A stretch of DNA of 46,100 nucleotides from Actinomadura sp. CNU-125 (GCF_001942465.1 NZ_MKJY01000443.1:1-46100); one strand, 5' to 3'; positions 9,235 to 19,472 are shown, counted from the stretch's first letter. Notes: a model not told the origin generated them from the letters alone. Numbers and translations: made by a program.

Positions 9235-9800
9235 CGAGGCACACGGGCGTGACGTGAGGCACGCAGGTCCGCCGTAGAACACGCGGGCCTTGCCGGAGCA
9301 AGCGCACCGGGCTTGGCACGCGCCCGCTCCGCCGCGACCCGCAGCACTTCGGCGAGCGCGTCCCGGCGCCTCGCGTGACCACGCGCGTCGGGCTTGGCGC
9401 ACGCCTTGCATGGGTGCACGGCACTCGCGTAAGCACGCGGTTCCAGTGCGCAGCACACCGGTGCGACGCGGAGCACCCAGATCTCGCATCGGCACACGGG
9501 CGTCGCGCGGGCACGCGCGCCGGGCGTGGCACGCGCACCTTGATGGGCGCACAGCACTTGCGTGAGCACGCGGATCCGGCGCGAGGCACGCAGATCTCGC
9601 ATGGACATGCATACGGGCCTCAACTGGGCACGCGCGCCTTGCATGACCACGCGCGCCTTGCATGGGTGCACGGCGCTCGCGTGAGCACGCGATCCGGCGC
9701 GAGGCACGCAGGTCTCACGTGGGCACCCAGACCCGCATCGGCATGCGGGCCTCACTTGGGCGCGCGGGTCTGGAGTGGCACGCGGAAGCGTAGCGGGGCT
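9235..9800. repeat. Degenerate ~19-bp-period repeat array with GCAC(G) core
   Basis: From 9416 to about 9780 a GCAC or close variant recurs at steps of mostly 17-20 bp: 9416, 9433, 9453, 9473, 9492, 9511, 9529, 9549, 9566, 9586, then on to 9704, 9723, 9741 and 9778. Looser copies extend back to about 9235. A higher-order unit beginning CTTGCATGGGTGCACGG restarts near 9407, 9540 and 9657, that is every 6-7 units. The period is not a multiple of three, so the array is non-coding. It abuts the IS30 relic. Iteron-like protein binding or simple repeat expansion are both possible. Confidence 0.7.
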
Positions 9801-9907
9801 GGTGCGAGGGCTTGGCTTGCGCAGGTGGGCGGGGCGCGTGGGGGTTTGGGAGCCAGGTTGTGCATTCGGTGTGCGGTGGGGCAGAGGGTCGGCATGGCGG
9901 GCTTCTC

Positions 9908-10672
9908 TCAGGGGTCGGGGAAGGCGTCCGTATCGACCCTGACGCTTCGGAGGGCGCGGAGCGCCCGGCGGAGGACCGCCGTGTCCGGTGGCTCGTCGAC
10001 GCCTCGGTCGAGGTAGGAGTCGCAGCGCGCGAGCCAGGCTCGGGCGGCTTCCTCGATGCGGGCCTCGGCTCTCCGGGATCTCGCCAGAGCCAGGTCGCGT
10101 TTCTCGGCGAGGATCCGGCGGGTCAGTTCGTCGTCGGCGGCGAGGGCCTGGACGTCGCGGAGTTCGAAACGGCCCAGCCGGTCCCGTTCGAGTCCGCGTT
10201 CGTCGGCCGTCCGGTCGAAGGTCTTCCTCGGCCAGTCGAGGATCATCGCGGCTCCGCCGGCGTCGACGCTGTCGAGGAGGGGGCCTTTGCGCGCCGCGAC
10301 GACCTGCCGGACGGCCTCGGCATCGAGCGCGTCCAGGTCGCGGAGGAGGTAGACGGGGTGGCCGCGGAAGCTGCTGATGACGGTGAGGTCGCCGCGGGCG
10401 GCCAGCACCTCCACGTCGCGGCGTTCCACGTCGAGGCGGACCCGGACGGCGAGGCGGGCGGCGGCCCGGGTGGAGCCGATCGGCGGCTCCTCTCCGAAGG
10501 CGGCGACGAGTCGTTCGCCGCGATCGCGGCATTCCTCCGCGAGCCCGGACGACCAGCGTTCGCCGTCCAGGTCGGGATCGGGGAGGAGTCCGTGCTCCCG
10601 GCCGAGGCGCATCTGCCAGCGGGAGATTCCGACGTACCGGGCGAACTGGTGAGTGCCGTAGTGGGCGGGCAT
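9908..10672 (-). CDS. Predicted DNA-binding protein with two HTH-like modules
   Basis: 254 residues from ATG 10672, which has AAAGG 8 nt upstream. The N-terminus (THQFARYVGISRWQMRLGREHGLLPDPD) reads like a MerR/excisionase-type helix-turn-helix. A second similar module lies mid-protein (GGAAMILDWPRKTFDRTADERGL). Between them is a beta-rich block with HPVYLLRDLDALD, and the C-terminus is a charged helix (EARIEEAARAWLARCDSYLDRG). A TTATCCACAG element lies 92 bp upstream. Target and pathway are unknown. Confidence 0.65.
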   Translation of the reverse strand: MPAHYGTHQFARYVGISRWQMRLGREHGLLPDPDLDGERWSSGLAEECRDRGERLVAAFGEEPPIGSTRAAARLAVRVRLDVERRDVEVLAARGDLTVISSFRGHPVYLLRDLDALDAEAVRQVVAARKGPLLDSVDAGGAAMILDWPRKTFDRTADERGLERDRLGRFELRDVQALAADDELTRRILAEKRDLALARSRRAEARIEEAARAWLARCDSYLDRGVDEPPDTAVLRRALRALRSVRVDTDAFPDP

Positions 10673-10754
10673 GGTCGGGCCTTTCATCCGAAGCGGAACG
10701 TTGTCTGGATCCAGCGTCACCCGCGCGGCTCGCGACCGTCACAGAAAAGCGCCC

Positions 10755-10764
10755 CTGTGGATAA
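10755..10764 (-). promoter_or_regulatory. Third TTATCCACAG box
   Basis: The minus strand reads TTATCCACAG from 10764 to 10755, 92 bp before the start of the leftward HTH gene at 10672. The flank differs from the A and B copies: it forms CACAG-N10-CTGTG instead of AGAA-N5-TTCT. It could also influence the divergent aldo/keto reductase gene about 100 bp to its right. Confidence 0.5.
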
Positions 10765-10866
10765 CTTCGCGGAACGTTTCTCCCATTTCGGTTATTGCAG
10801 GTCATTTCATTGGGCTTCTCGGAACTCACGACTTGAGAGGGTCGCAAAACGTGCAAAGGTAAGGAC

Positions 10867-11805
10867 ATGAACTCGATGAGGCGGTTGGGAATCGGGCTGG
10901 CGGCGGTGGGCCGTCCGGCGTACATCAATGTGGGCAGGGCCGAGGAACTGCCGTTGCACCGGAGCGTGGACGAGCTGCGCAGAGCCACCTGGGAGCTCTT
11001 GGACGCGGCGTTCGCGGCGGGCATCCGCTGGATCGACGCGGCCAGGTCGTACGGCAGAGCGGAGGAGTTCCTCGGCGGCTGGCTCGAGGATCGCGCGCCC
11101 CACAACGTGACCGTGTCGAGCAAGTGGGGTTACGCGTACGTCGGGGACTGGGACATCGAAGCGCCGGTGCACGAACTCAAGGAGCACAGCCTGGCGCGGT
11201 ACCGGTCCCAGTACCTGGAGACCCGTGCCCTGCTGGGCGATCGTCTGTCCGTCTACCAGGTGCATTCGCTCACCATGGACAGCACCCTCTTCAAGGACGT
11301 CCGGCTCCAGGCCGCCATCGCGGAAGCCGCCTCCGACGGCGTGCGGGTCGGGTTCTCCACATCCGGGCCCGCACAGGCCGAAACCATTCGGCGGGCGATG
11401 GCGCTGGAAGTGTCGGGCCAGCGCCTTTTCAGCACGGTCCAGTCGACCTGGAACATTCTGGAGACCTCGGCGGAGGACGCATTGCGGGAGGCCCACGCGG
11501 ACGGCTTGCACGTGATCCTCAAAGAGGTGATGGCGAACGGGAAACTGGCCCTGAGACCACCCATGGCGGCGCGGACGGTCGCATTCGAGAACCGGGTGGA
11601 ACCTGACGCCCTCGCCATCGCGGCCGCATTGCACCGTCCGTGGGCGGACACCGTCCTGGTCGGCGCGGTCAGCCCCGCACAGCTCGAGGCCAACCTGCAG
11701 GCGATGGGCGTCTCGCTGGACGAGCGGGAACTGCGGGTGCTCGCGCGCCTGAGCGTCCCTCCGGAGCGCTACTGGGCCGAGCGGAGCGCCCTTCCCTGGA
11801 CCTGA
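10867..11805 (+). CDS. Aldo/keto reductase
   Basis: NAD(P)H-dependent oxidoreductase of the aldo/keto reductase superfamily, a cytosolic TIM barrel. The catalytic tetrad is visible as D57 and Y62 (WIDAARSYGRAE), K86 (VSSKWGY) and H133 (VYQVHSLT). The phosphate-binding end of the barrel is represented by VGAVSPAQLEANL. 312 residues is the usual length and the frame is intact. The substrate cannot be inferred. It is flanked by a hairpin terminator and then a kinase gene. Confidence 0.85.
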   Translation: MNSMRRLGIGLAAVGRPAYINVGRAEELPLHRSVDELRRATWELLDAAFAAGIRWIDAARSYGRAEEFLGGWLEDRAPHNVTVSSKWGYAYVGDWDIEAPVHELKEHSLARYRSQYLETRALLGDRLSVYQVHSLTMDSTLFKDVRLQAAIAEAASDGVRVGFSTSGPAQAETIRRAMALEVSGQRLFSTVQSTWNILETSAEDALREAHADGLHVILKEVMANGKLALRPPMAARTVAFENRVEPDALAIAAALHRPWADTVLVGAVSPAQLEANLQAMGVSLDERELRVLARLSVPPERYWAERSALPWT

Positions 11806-11833
11806 CCGGCGCGCGGGCGGCGAGGCCGCCGGT
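11805..11833 (+). terminator. Hairpin after aldo/keto reductase
   Basis: ACCGGCG (11805-11811) pairs with CGCCGGT (11827-11833) immediately at the reductase stop codon. There is no T-run. Confidence 0.45.
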
Positions 11834-11871
11834 TCATGGCACGATGAAGCGCGCCCACCAAGATCGGATTC

Positions 11872-12779
11872 GTGTCGATGCAGCCAGAACCTCCCCAGAT
11901 GATCGGCCCTTACCGCGTTGTCGCGCGGCTCGGTTCGGGCGGGATGGGCGAGGTGTTCCTCGCTACGTCGCCGAGCCGCCGGGCGGTCGCCGTGAAGGTC
12001 ATCCGTGAGGAGCTGGTGGACGATCCGAAATGGCGCGCGGGTTTCCGGCGGGAGGTGACGTCGGCGCGGTCGGTCAGCGGCTTCTACACGGCGCCCGTCG
12101 TCGATGCGGACCCCGATGCCGACCGGCCGTGGCTGGCCACCCAGTACATCCGGGGCGTGAGCCTCTCTACGGCGGTGCGGGAGAAGGGGCCCCTGCCGGA
12201 ACGGGCCGCGTGCAGGCTCGGGGCCGGGCTGGCGGAAGCCCTGATGGCGATCCACGACGCGGGGATCGTGCATCGTGATCTCAAGCCGTCGAACGTGCTG
12301 CTGGCGTCGGACGGGCCCCGCGTGATCGACTTCGGCATCGCGCGACCGCTCGGGGCCGTCTCGCTCGGGCGTACGGAGATCATGGGGACGCCGGCGTACA
12401 TGTCACCTGAACAGGCGCTCGGCGAACCCGTGACGCCGCGCAGCGACGTCTTCGCGCTGGGGTCGACGCTCGTCTTCGCGGCGACGGCTCGGCTCCGTTC
12501 GGCGTCGGCCGCAAGGTGCGCGGGCGGATCGTCCACGGCGTGCCGGACCTGAGCAGGCTGCCCGACCCGATGCGGGGCGTGGTGACGCGCTGCCTCAGCA
12601 AGCCGGCGGAGGACCGTCCGTCACCGGATCAGGTCCTCACCGCGTTCTCCACGCTCCTGGACGCGCATTACGGCGTGGAGTGGCTGCCCTCGGGCGTCGA
12701 GGAGCTCATCGGCGCGCACGAGCGGACGCTCCCGGAGGTCACCGCCGAACTGCCCACGCTCCGCGAGCCCTCCCCGTAG
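11872..12779 (+). CDS. Serine/threonine protein kinase, cytosolic, one frame slip
   Basis: Hanks-type kinase. The P-loop is LGSGGMGEVF (20-29), the ATP lysine is K42 (AVKVI), the catalytic loop HRDLKPSN begins at 134, the metal loop is DFG at 153-155 and the activation segment is GTPAYMSPEQA. Near 12490 the frame slips; lobe-C sequence resumes as VRGRIVHGVPDLSRLPDPMRGVVTRCLSKPAEDRPSP and ends at 12779, consistent with one lost base. At about 300 residues it has no transmembrane or sensor domain. ATG 11878 is an alternative start. It converges on the TenA-like gene with 3 bp between. Confidence 0.8.
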
Positions 12780-12782
12780 GGG

Positions 12783-13442
12783 TCAGAGACCCTCGGCGAG
12801 GGCGTCCCAGAAGGCCGTCTCGTAAGCGTGCATGAGCCGTGCGCAGCGGACGGCGTCGACGGGGTCGTCGCCCGCGTCGAGGCCCGCCGCCACGACGGCC
12901 GAGGCTTTCCCGTCGAAGCCGGGCGGAGGCTCGGCGAAAAAGGAGAAGAAGGCGACCGCCTCCTCCGAAAAGCCGTAGCGGGCGCGCAGGGCGCGGGCCG
13001 TGCGGCCGCAGTACGTTCCCCACTCCTCCAGGTTGACCAGCATGGCCAGGGCCACTTCCGTGGCCGTCCCGAAGGCGGCCCGCTGGGCGAGGTGGGCCGG
13101 GTAGGTCTGGGCGAACGGCAGCGGCTCATACGTGTTGAGATTCTTCTCACTTTCCCCGAGCGCCATGGCGAAGTCGTCCAGCAGGGTCAGTGCCCGCCCC
13201 TCCCCCTGTGCGAGCCCCAGGAAAAGGTCGCCGGAGGGCGGATCCGGATACCGTGCCGCCAGGAGGGCGAAACTACGCTGATCGCTCCGCACGATGCGAT
13301 ACTCCTCGACGGCCAGCCAGACCAGGCGTTCTCGGGGCAAGTCGCCCGTTTCAAGGAGATCAAGGAAGCGGTTGCCAGCCGAACCGGCCTCGATCTCCCG
13401 GCGGGCGCGCGCGACCAGCCCGGCCGCCTCGTGGTCGCTCAT
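12783..13442 (-). CDS. TenA/PqqC-like (heme-oxygenase-fold) protein
   Basis: 219 residues, all-helical. Segments such as ERLVWLAVEEYRIVRSDQRSFALLAARYP, LLDDFAMALG, NLEEWGTYCGRTARAL and AVAFFSFFAEPPPGF resemble the TenA/THI-4/PqqC superfamily of thiaminase- and oxidase-like enzymes. The usual thiaminase active-site Cys is not obvious, so calling it a thiaminase would be unsafe. The frame is intact and the start is ATG 13442. Confidence 0.6.
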   Translation of the reverse strand: MSDHEAAGLVARARREIEAGSAGNRFLDLLETGDLPRERLVWLAVEEYRIVRSDQRSFALLAARYPDPPSGDLFLGLAQGEGRALTLLDDFAMALGESEKNLNTYEPLPFAQTYPAHLAQRAAFGTATEVALAMLVNLEEWGTYCGRTARALRARYGFSEEAVAFFSFFAEPPPGFDGKASAVVAAGLDAGDDPVDAVRCARLMHAYETAFWDALAEGL

Positions 13443-13492
13443 GACTCCACGTGAGCACCCCGGGACCCATCCGTCAACGCACCAGGCCCGGA

Positions 13493-13520
13493 TTGGCCCA
13501 TGTGATCACCTGGATACGAT
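13493..13520 (+). promoter_or_regulatory. Putative promoter of the citrate synthase gene
   Basis: TTGGCC (13493-13498), a 16-bp spacer and TACGAT (13515-13520) lie about 50 bp before the gltA start. Both hexamers fit the actinobacterial vegetative consensus moderately well. Confidence 0.4.
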
Positions 13521-13570
13521 GAAGAGCGGAACGTCTACGCAGGTGTGGACCCAGTTGGGAGCGAGCGAGT

Positions 13571-14854
<1,284 letters not shown>

Positions 14855-14869
14855 GGGCCGACCCGTCGA

Positions 14870-14897
14870 GGCCGGGCCGGCGTAGCCGGGCCCGGCC
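14870..14897 (+). terminator. Hairpin after gltA
   Basis: Perfect 9-bp arms GGCCGGGCC (14870-14878) and GGCCCGGCC (14889-14897), 16 bp after the gltA stop codon. Confidence 0.6.
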
Positions 14898-14914
14898 CGT
14901 AGCCGCCGCTCGAC

Positions 14915-14935
14915 TTATCCACAGAATCCGATTCT
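14915..14935 (+). promoter_or_regulatory. TTATCCACAG box with AGAA-N5-TTCT, upstream of paralog B
   Basis: TTATCCACAG (14915-14924) overlaps AGAA-N5-TTCT (14923-14935). It begins 89 bp before the paralog B start codon and matches the element at 6264-6284 in sequence, orientation and distance. Confidence 0.55.
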
Positions 14936-15003
14936 AGTTACATGCCCTCCGGCGCTCGCCGAGGCTGGATTCAACACCAGCCGACCGCGCCGAGGAGGCA
15001 GCC

Positions 15004-15906
15004 ATGCCCGTCACGATCACCGTTCCCGAGGAGACGACCGCACGGTTCGTCGTCGCCGCCGACCGGATTCCCGGCGACATCGCCGCCCTGATCCGCCGCG
15101 CCCTGCCCGGGCCGCAGGCCGAGGCGGTCTCGGACCGCTTCGGCACCCCCGGCCTCATGATCTCCGCCCACCCGGCGGACTCCGCACCGTGGAAGCTGGA
15201 GCACGCCACCGGTGTCGACGCGGCCGACGCCGAAGCGATCGAACGCGCGAAGCAGCACATCGGCGTCACATCGGTCATGCCGGCCGACGATCTTCCGGTG
15301 GCTCTCCACCTCGCCCGCACCACGGCCCTGCTGATCGCCGAGGAGATCTGCGGGGTCCCCGTCGACGTCGACACGGATCGGATCCTGCCCGCGTTACGCC
15401 CCGGCGACTTCGTCCTCGCCGACGAATGGCTCGGCGTGTCCCTCCCGCCCTACCGGAACGGCGGGCGCTGCGAAGCCGGGCCCGACGAAGGCTGCGCCTG
15501 CGTCCGCCTCCGCTCCCGCGGCCTGCGGCGCTTCGGTCTCCCCGAACTCGAGATCACGGGCGTGGCCTGCACGCTCGACGTCGCCGCGCTCAACATTCTG
15601 CGCACGACCGCGCAGCGCCTCCTCCCCCTCGGAAGGCATCCGGGCCATCACACGGTGAGTTCCGAACCGGCGCTGACCGGCACGGACTTCGCCGCCTTCT
15701 GGGGCGGCGGCAAACCGATGTGGGACGGCGCCCCCGTCCGCGTACGGCTGACCGCACCCGCTCCCGGGCGGCTGGCGATCGAGCAACCGGAGGACTTTCC
15801 CGGCACCCTGAACGACTGGCTGTGGGACGAACTGCCACCGGTCCTCTACCAGGTGCTGAGCCGCGAACCCGACCGAACACCGGCCACGTCCCCGCCCGGC
15901 GGCTAG
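15004..15906 (+). CDS. Unrecognised Cys-motif protein, paralog B
   Basis: 300 residues, intact frame, GAGGAGG ribosome binding site. Homologous along its length to the protein at 6351-7303. The shared core includes DFVLADEWLG (135-144), C156, C164-x-C166, RLRSRGLRRFGLPELEITGVAC ending at C189, DVAALNILRTTAQRLL and LNDWLWDE. The four Cys common to both copies suggest a metal site. No transmembrane segment is visible. I cannot name the family. It is followed after 11 nt by the MazG-like gene, so the two are probably co-transcribed. Confidence 0.75.
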   Translation: MPVTITVPEETTARFVVAADRIPGDIAALIRRALPGPQAEAVSDRFGTPGLMISAHPADSAPWKLEHATGVDAADAEAIERAKQHIGVTSVMPADDLPVALHLARTTALLIAEEICGVPVDVDTDRILPALRPGDFVLADEWLGVSLPPYRNGGRCEAGPDEGCACVRLRSRGLRRFGLPELEITGVACTLDVAALNILRTTAQRLLPLGRHPGHHTVSSEPALTGTDFAAFWGGGKPMWDGAPVRVRLTAPAPGRLAIEQPEDFPGTLNDWLWDELPPVLYQVLSREPDRTPATSPPGG

Positions 15907-15917
15907 CGTCGCCTGTC

Positions 15918-16535
15918 ATGGAGGAGTCGTTGCAGAAGGTGCTGGCGGACGTCGCCGCCGAACGTGAAGCCCAGGATCGTCTCTGGGGCGTCCAGGATTT
16001 CCCCGACGGAACCGGACCGAAGTTCAACGAACGTGCCGAGCGCTCCAAGCGCGACTGCGCGGACGCCGCGGAATCCGGTGACCTGACCTGGCGGCACGTC
16101 CTCACCGAGGAATTCTTCGAAGCCCTGGCCGAATCCGGCATCGACGAACTGCGCGGCGAACTCGTGCAGACGGCCGCGGTGGCGGTCCAGTGGATCCAGG
16201 CACTCGATCGTCGAAAAGGCGCATCACCGGAGAAACTGGTCCGCGACCGCATCCCGGAGATCATCCTTCGCTCCGGCCGACACCCGCGAACTCGGTTCGC
16301 CGAACAAGACGAGTACACATCGCTGCTCCGCGCCAAGCTCTTCGAGGAGGCGACCGAATACACGACCGACGGTGACCCCGGCGAACTGGCCGACGTCCTC
16401 GAGGTCCTGCACGCCCTCGCCGCCGTCCACGGGCTCACTCCGGAGGACCTGGAGCACCTCCGCGCGACCAAAGCCGCCGAACGAGGAGGTTTCACCGCTC
16501 GGACCGTCCTGCAACTCCCCGCATCGCGCGGTTGA
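15918..16535 (+). CDS. Double MazG-like nucleotide pyrophosphohydrolase protein
   Basis: 205 residues in two all-helical halves. The C-terminal half (KLVRDRIPEIILRSGRHPRTR...KLFEEATEY...GELADVLEVLHALAAVHGL) carries the ExxE...ExxD metal-binding pattern of MazG-type NTP pyrophosphatases, which remove damaged or excess nucleotides. The N-terminal half (LADVAAEREAQDRLWGVQDFPDG...TEEFFEALAE...ELVQTAAVAVQWIQALDRR) is similar in layout, but ELVQ replaces ExxD, so it may be catalytically weak. The start ATG 15918 lacks a Shine-Dalgarno sequence; TAGCGT at 15904-15909 could act as an internal -10 box. Confidence 0.75.
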   Translation: MEESLQKVLADVAAEREAQDRLWGVQDFPDGTGPKFNERAERSKRDCADAAESGDLTWRHVLTEEFFEALAESGIDELRGELVQTAAVAVQWIQALDRRKGASPEKLVRDRIPEIILRSGRHPRTRFAEQDEYTSLLRAKLFEEATEYTTDGDPGELADVLEVLHALAAVHGLTPEDLEHLRATKAAERGGFTARTVLQLPASRG

Positions 16536-16924
16536 CCAGCCCGCCACGGCCTCGCCCGCACTGCGCCCGCATCAACCTCCGACCGGACTCAACGGGCTCG
16601 CACGCCCCGAACCGCTCTTTCTTCGGGTCTTGGTCGACTCGAAGGTAACGGCCGCCCGTCCCGGCCCGGACGCGGACGTCCTGAAGACCGGCTGCTTGGA
16701 CACCGGGCCCCAGTCGATGACCGTCGGTTCGTTCACCGAGCGACCAACGAGCGAATGGGCCCATGGGCGATGGAGGTGGTGGCTCGACCGCTGAACCTTC
16801 TCCGAAGGCTTCGATCGTGAGGACGTCCGCAGACTTCATCCGGTTCGGCTCCCGGTCCCGCAGCGGGCTCGGTGGGAACATTTGTCCAAGACAGGTGGAC
16901 GAGTGCCGGTGCATCGTTCTCTGC
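16536..16924. other. Intergenic, contains palindrome ATGGGCCCAT
   Basis: No convincing coding frame. The perfect 10-bp palindrome ATGGGCCCAT is at 16755-16764, about 160 bp before the hydrolase start. Nothing else stands out. Confidence 0.4.
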
Positions 16925-17731
16925 ATGAGCAAGTCTGAGGTTGAGAGCTCGTATCGGATGCACGTGGTCCATGACGGCTCGCGCCGGGCGGCGCCGTTGT
17001 TGCTCGTCCACGGGTCGGGGGCCGCGGGCGGCTCTTGGAGTCCCGTGGTCCCGGCTCTCGCCGGCCGCCATCACCTCGTCCGGGTCGACCTGCCGGGTTG
17101 CGGTCAGTCCCCGCCCGCGGAGTCGCACGATGTGCCCGACCACGCGGGACGGGTGGCGGCGGTGCTGGACGATCTCGGCTTGGACCGCGTCACCGTTGTC
17201 GGGCACTCCAGCGGCGGTTACGTCGCCACCGCGCTCGCCGAGCAGCGTCCCGACCTGGTGCGGTCGATCGCGCTGATCAGCACCGGGCCGTCTCCCGACG
17301 CGCTCCTTCCGCAGCCGCTCGTCTTGCGGGTGCTGCTCGAGCCGCCCGTCGGCCCGCTGCTGTGGTCGAGACGTTCCGACGCGATGATCCGCAAGGGTAT
17401 CGAGGCGACGGCCGCCCGGCCGGTGGACGTCCCCGACGACATGGTCGCCGAACTCCGGAGCACCACCTACCGCACGTTCAGGACGGCGCTGCGCAAGAAC
17501 ACCGCCTACATCGCCGAACGGAGCCTGCCCGATCGCCTGGCCGCCCTCGACCTCCCGGTCCTGGTGATCTTCGGCGCCGCCCCGCCCTGGGAGCCGTCGT
17601 CGGCGCACCGGTACGACGCGGTACCGGGCGCGCGGGTCGAATCGCTGCCCGGCGTCGGGCACATGCCCATGTTGGAAGCGCCCGAGGCCACCAGCGAGTT
17701 TCTGCTGAAGTTCGCGGCCGCGGGAGGCTGA
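16925..17731 (+). CDS. Alpha/beta hydrolase
   Basis: 268 residues with the alpha/beta-hydrolase fold. The oxyanion region is LLLVHGSGAAGGSW, the nucleophile elbow GHSSGG places Ser at residue 95, and the catalytic His is in GVGHMPMLEAPE near the C-terminus. The acid normally found after strand 6 (GxxD) is not seen in VLVIFGAAPPWEPSSAH, so the triad acid may be elsewhere or missing. Substrate unknown. An AraC-type regulator follows after 38 bp and may control it. Confidence 0.8.
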   Translation: MSKSEVESSYRMHVVHDGSRRAAPLLLVHGSGAAGGSWSPVVPALAGRHHLVRVDLPGCGQSPPAESHDVPDHAGRVAAVLDDLGLDRVTVVGHSSGGYVATALAEQRPDLVRSIALISTGPSPDALLPQPLVLRVLLEPPVGPLLWSRRSDAMIRKGIEATAARPVDVPDDMVAELRSTTYRTFRTALRKNTAYIAERSLPDRLAALDLPVLVIFGAAPPWEPSSAHRYDAVPGARVESLPGVGHMPMLEAPEATSEFLLKFAAAGG

Positions 17732-17769
17732 CGCCCGGCCACCTCGCGCGGCGGCCATATGCTGGACAC

Positions 17770-18642
17770 GTGCCGCCGACCGCATTGCCATTCGACTGGG
17801 CGGACGTGGAAGTCGCCGTCCCGCGCTCGTCGAACGGGCTGCCGGGGATCAGCATGGCGGGGTTCCGCCACCGGGTTCCCGGACGCGTCGACATCGCCAT
17901 GGTCGCGCATCCGTCCGTCACCCTGCTCATCGATCTGGCCGACGGAGAAGGCATCGTCCACGACGGACCCGGTCGGCGGGAGCGCGGCAGCGTCGTCGTC
18001 GGCCTGCTCCCCGGCGATCTCCGGACCGCCGGCCACGGAACCGGGGAGTGCCTGCAGATCCGCCTGGAGCCGGACGCGGCGGCCGCGGTGCTCGGCGCGT
18101 CGTCCGAGCTCACCGGGACGCTGGCGCCCCTCACCGACGTCTGGGGCCGCGACGCCGTGCGAGCCGAGGACAGGCTGCGCGCCGCCCTGTCCTGGGACGA
18201 GCGGTTCGCGATCGCCGCGGACATCCTCGGCCGACGACTCGATGCCCGTCCCCCGGTCGATCCGGAGGTCGCCCGCACTTGGCGGCGGACGCTCGCCGGC
18301 CGGGGAAGGGTGCGGGTCGACCGCCTGGCCGACGAGGTCGGCTGGAGCCGCAAGCGCCTGTGGTCGCGCTTCCGGTCCCAGCTCGGCATCACGCCCAAAC
18401 ACGCCGCCCGGCTGGTGCGCTTCGACCACGCCGCGCACCTTCTCGCAGCCGGGCACACCGCCGCGGACGTCGCCACCCGGAGCGGCTACGCCGACCAGTC
18501 CCATCTCCACCACGAAGTCAAAACGTTCACCGGCTGCACGCCCACTGCCCTCGCCTCCGCGCCTTGGCTCGCGGTCGACGACGTCACGTGGCCGACTCCA
18601 TCGCCGGCTCGCGAGCCCTCCAAGAACGCACCCCGTCGCTGA
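17770..18642 (+). CDS. AraC-family transcriptional regulator
   Basis: 290 residues. The C-terminal double HTH is clear: RVDRLADEVGWSRKRLWSRFRSQLGITPKHAARLVRFDHA, then AADVATRSGYADQSHLHHEVKTFTGCTP. The N-terminal ~150 residues form a beta-rich sensor domain (GFRHRVPGRVDIAMVAHPSVTLLIDLADG, GECLQIRLEP). It starts at GTG 17770 with TATGCT ending 6 nt upstream and no ribosome binding site, so it may be leaderless. The effector is unknown. Confidence 0.85.
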   Translation: MPPTALPFDWADVEVAVPRSSNGLPGISMAGFRHRVPGRVDIAMVAHPSVTLLIDLADGEGIVHDGPGRRERGSVVVGLLPGDLRTAGHGTGECLQIRLEPDAAAAVLGASSELTGTLAPLTDVWGRDAVRAEDRLRAALSWDERFAIAADILGRRLDARPPVDPEVARTWRRTLAGRGRVRVDRLADEVGWSRKRLWSRFRSQLGITPKHAARLVRFDHAAHLLAAGHTAADVATRSGYADQSHLHHEVKTFTGCTPTALASAPWLAVDDVTWPTPSPAREPSKNAPRR

Positions 18643-18774
18643 ACTGCCCGTCTGCTCCGCCCGGGAACGTCCCGTCTGCAGATCGGGCACACAGGCACAT
18701 CCCTGCTCATCGTCGGCAGGACGACCCGTGCGTCGAGCCCTCAGCCAGGCGTCCATGCCAGCGATCGCAGCGGC

Positions 18775-19175
18775 GGCCAATCTGCAGATGTTCTCGGTGA
18801 ACCGACACCGTGGACGCCCCGCTCAGCCCACAGCGGCGGGCCGATCTGCGGATCTTGTCGGTGAACCGGCGCCGTGAACGCCCCCGCCCGGCCCGCAACG
18901 GCGGCGGGCCAACCTGCGGGCGCGTCGGTGAACCGGCGCCGTGAACGCCCCCGCCCGGCCCGCAACGGCGGCGGCGATCTGCAGGTGTTGTCGGTGAACC
19001 GGCCGCCCTGGACGCCCCTGCCCGGCCCACAACGGCGGCGGGCCAACCTGCGGGCGTTGTCGGTGAACCGGCGCCGTGAACGCCCCCGCCCGGCCCGCAA
19101 CGGCGGCGGGCCGATCTGCAGGTGTTGTCGGTGAACCGGCCGCCCTGGACGCCCCTGCCCGGCCCACAGCAGCCG
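18775..19175. repeat. Six-copy tandem repeat, ~66 bp, two alternating variants
   Basis: TCGGTGAACC recurs at about 18794, 18858, 18925, 18991, 19060 and 19128 inside units of 64-69 bp. Two unit types alternate over the last four copies: one with CCAACCTGCGGGCG and GGCGCCGTGAACGC, the other with GATCTGCAGGTGTTG and GGCCGCCCTGGACGC. Most units can fold a hairpin GGCCCG-N9-CGGGCC. Unit lengths are not all multiples of three, so the open frames crossing it are not a conserved repeat protein. It lies between the AraC and P-loop kinase genes. Confidence 0.8.
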
Positions 19176-19472
19176 GGTCCTGGTCGGCATGTCCGGGACA
19201 CCGTGCAGTCATTGGCGTTTCCGGCGGTGACCACGATCGACGGCGGGTGGCCGTGCCCTTCGGTCGGCGCCGGTTCTTCGGCATGTCGGCTGCGAAGGGT
19301 CACTCGGGGGTTCTCATGGCACGACGACGAGTCTTCTGAGCAGGTCGAACTGGGGGACCGCTCCGTGGGCGCTGCCGGAGGGCCGGGGCGCCGTCGTGCT
19401 TGTCCGGGCGGAGCGTCGAGCCTGGCAACATGGGCGGCGTGAAGCCGGTCGGTGGGCTTCGGGCGGAGCGGA
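19176..19472. other. Intergenic, no supported gene
   Basis: Between the tandem repeat and the P-loop kinase gene I see no conserved frame, repeat or hairpin that stands out. Confidence 0.35.

Noticed and set aside
9235..9800. CRISPR array
   Set aside because: Units are about 19 bp, contiguous and degenerate, with no unique spacers, and no cas genes are nearby.
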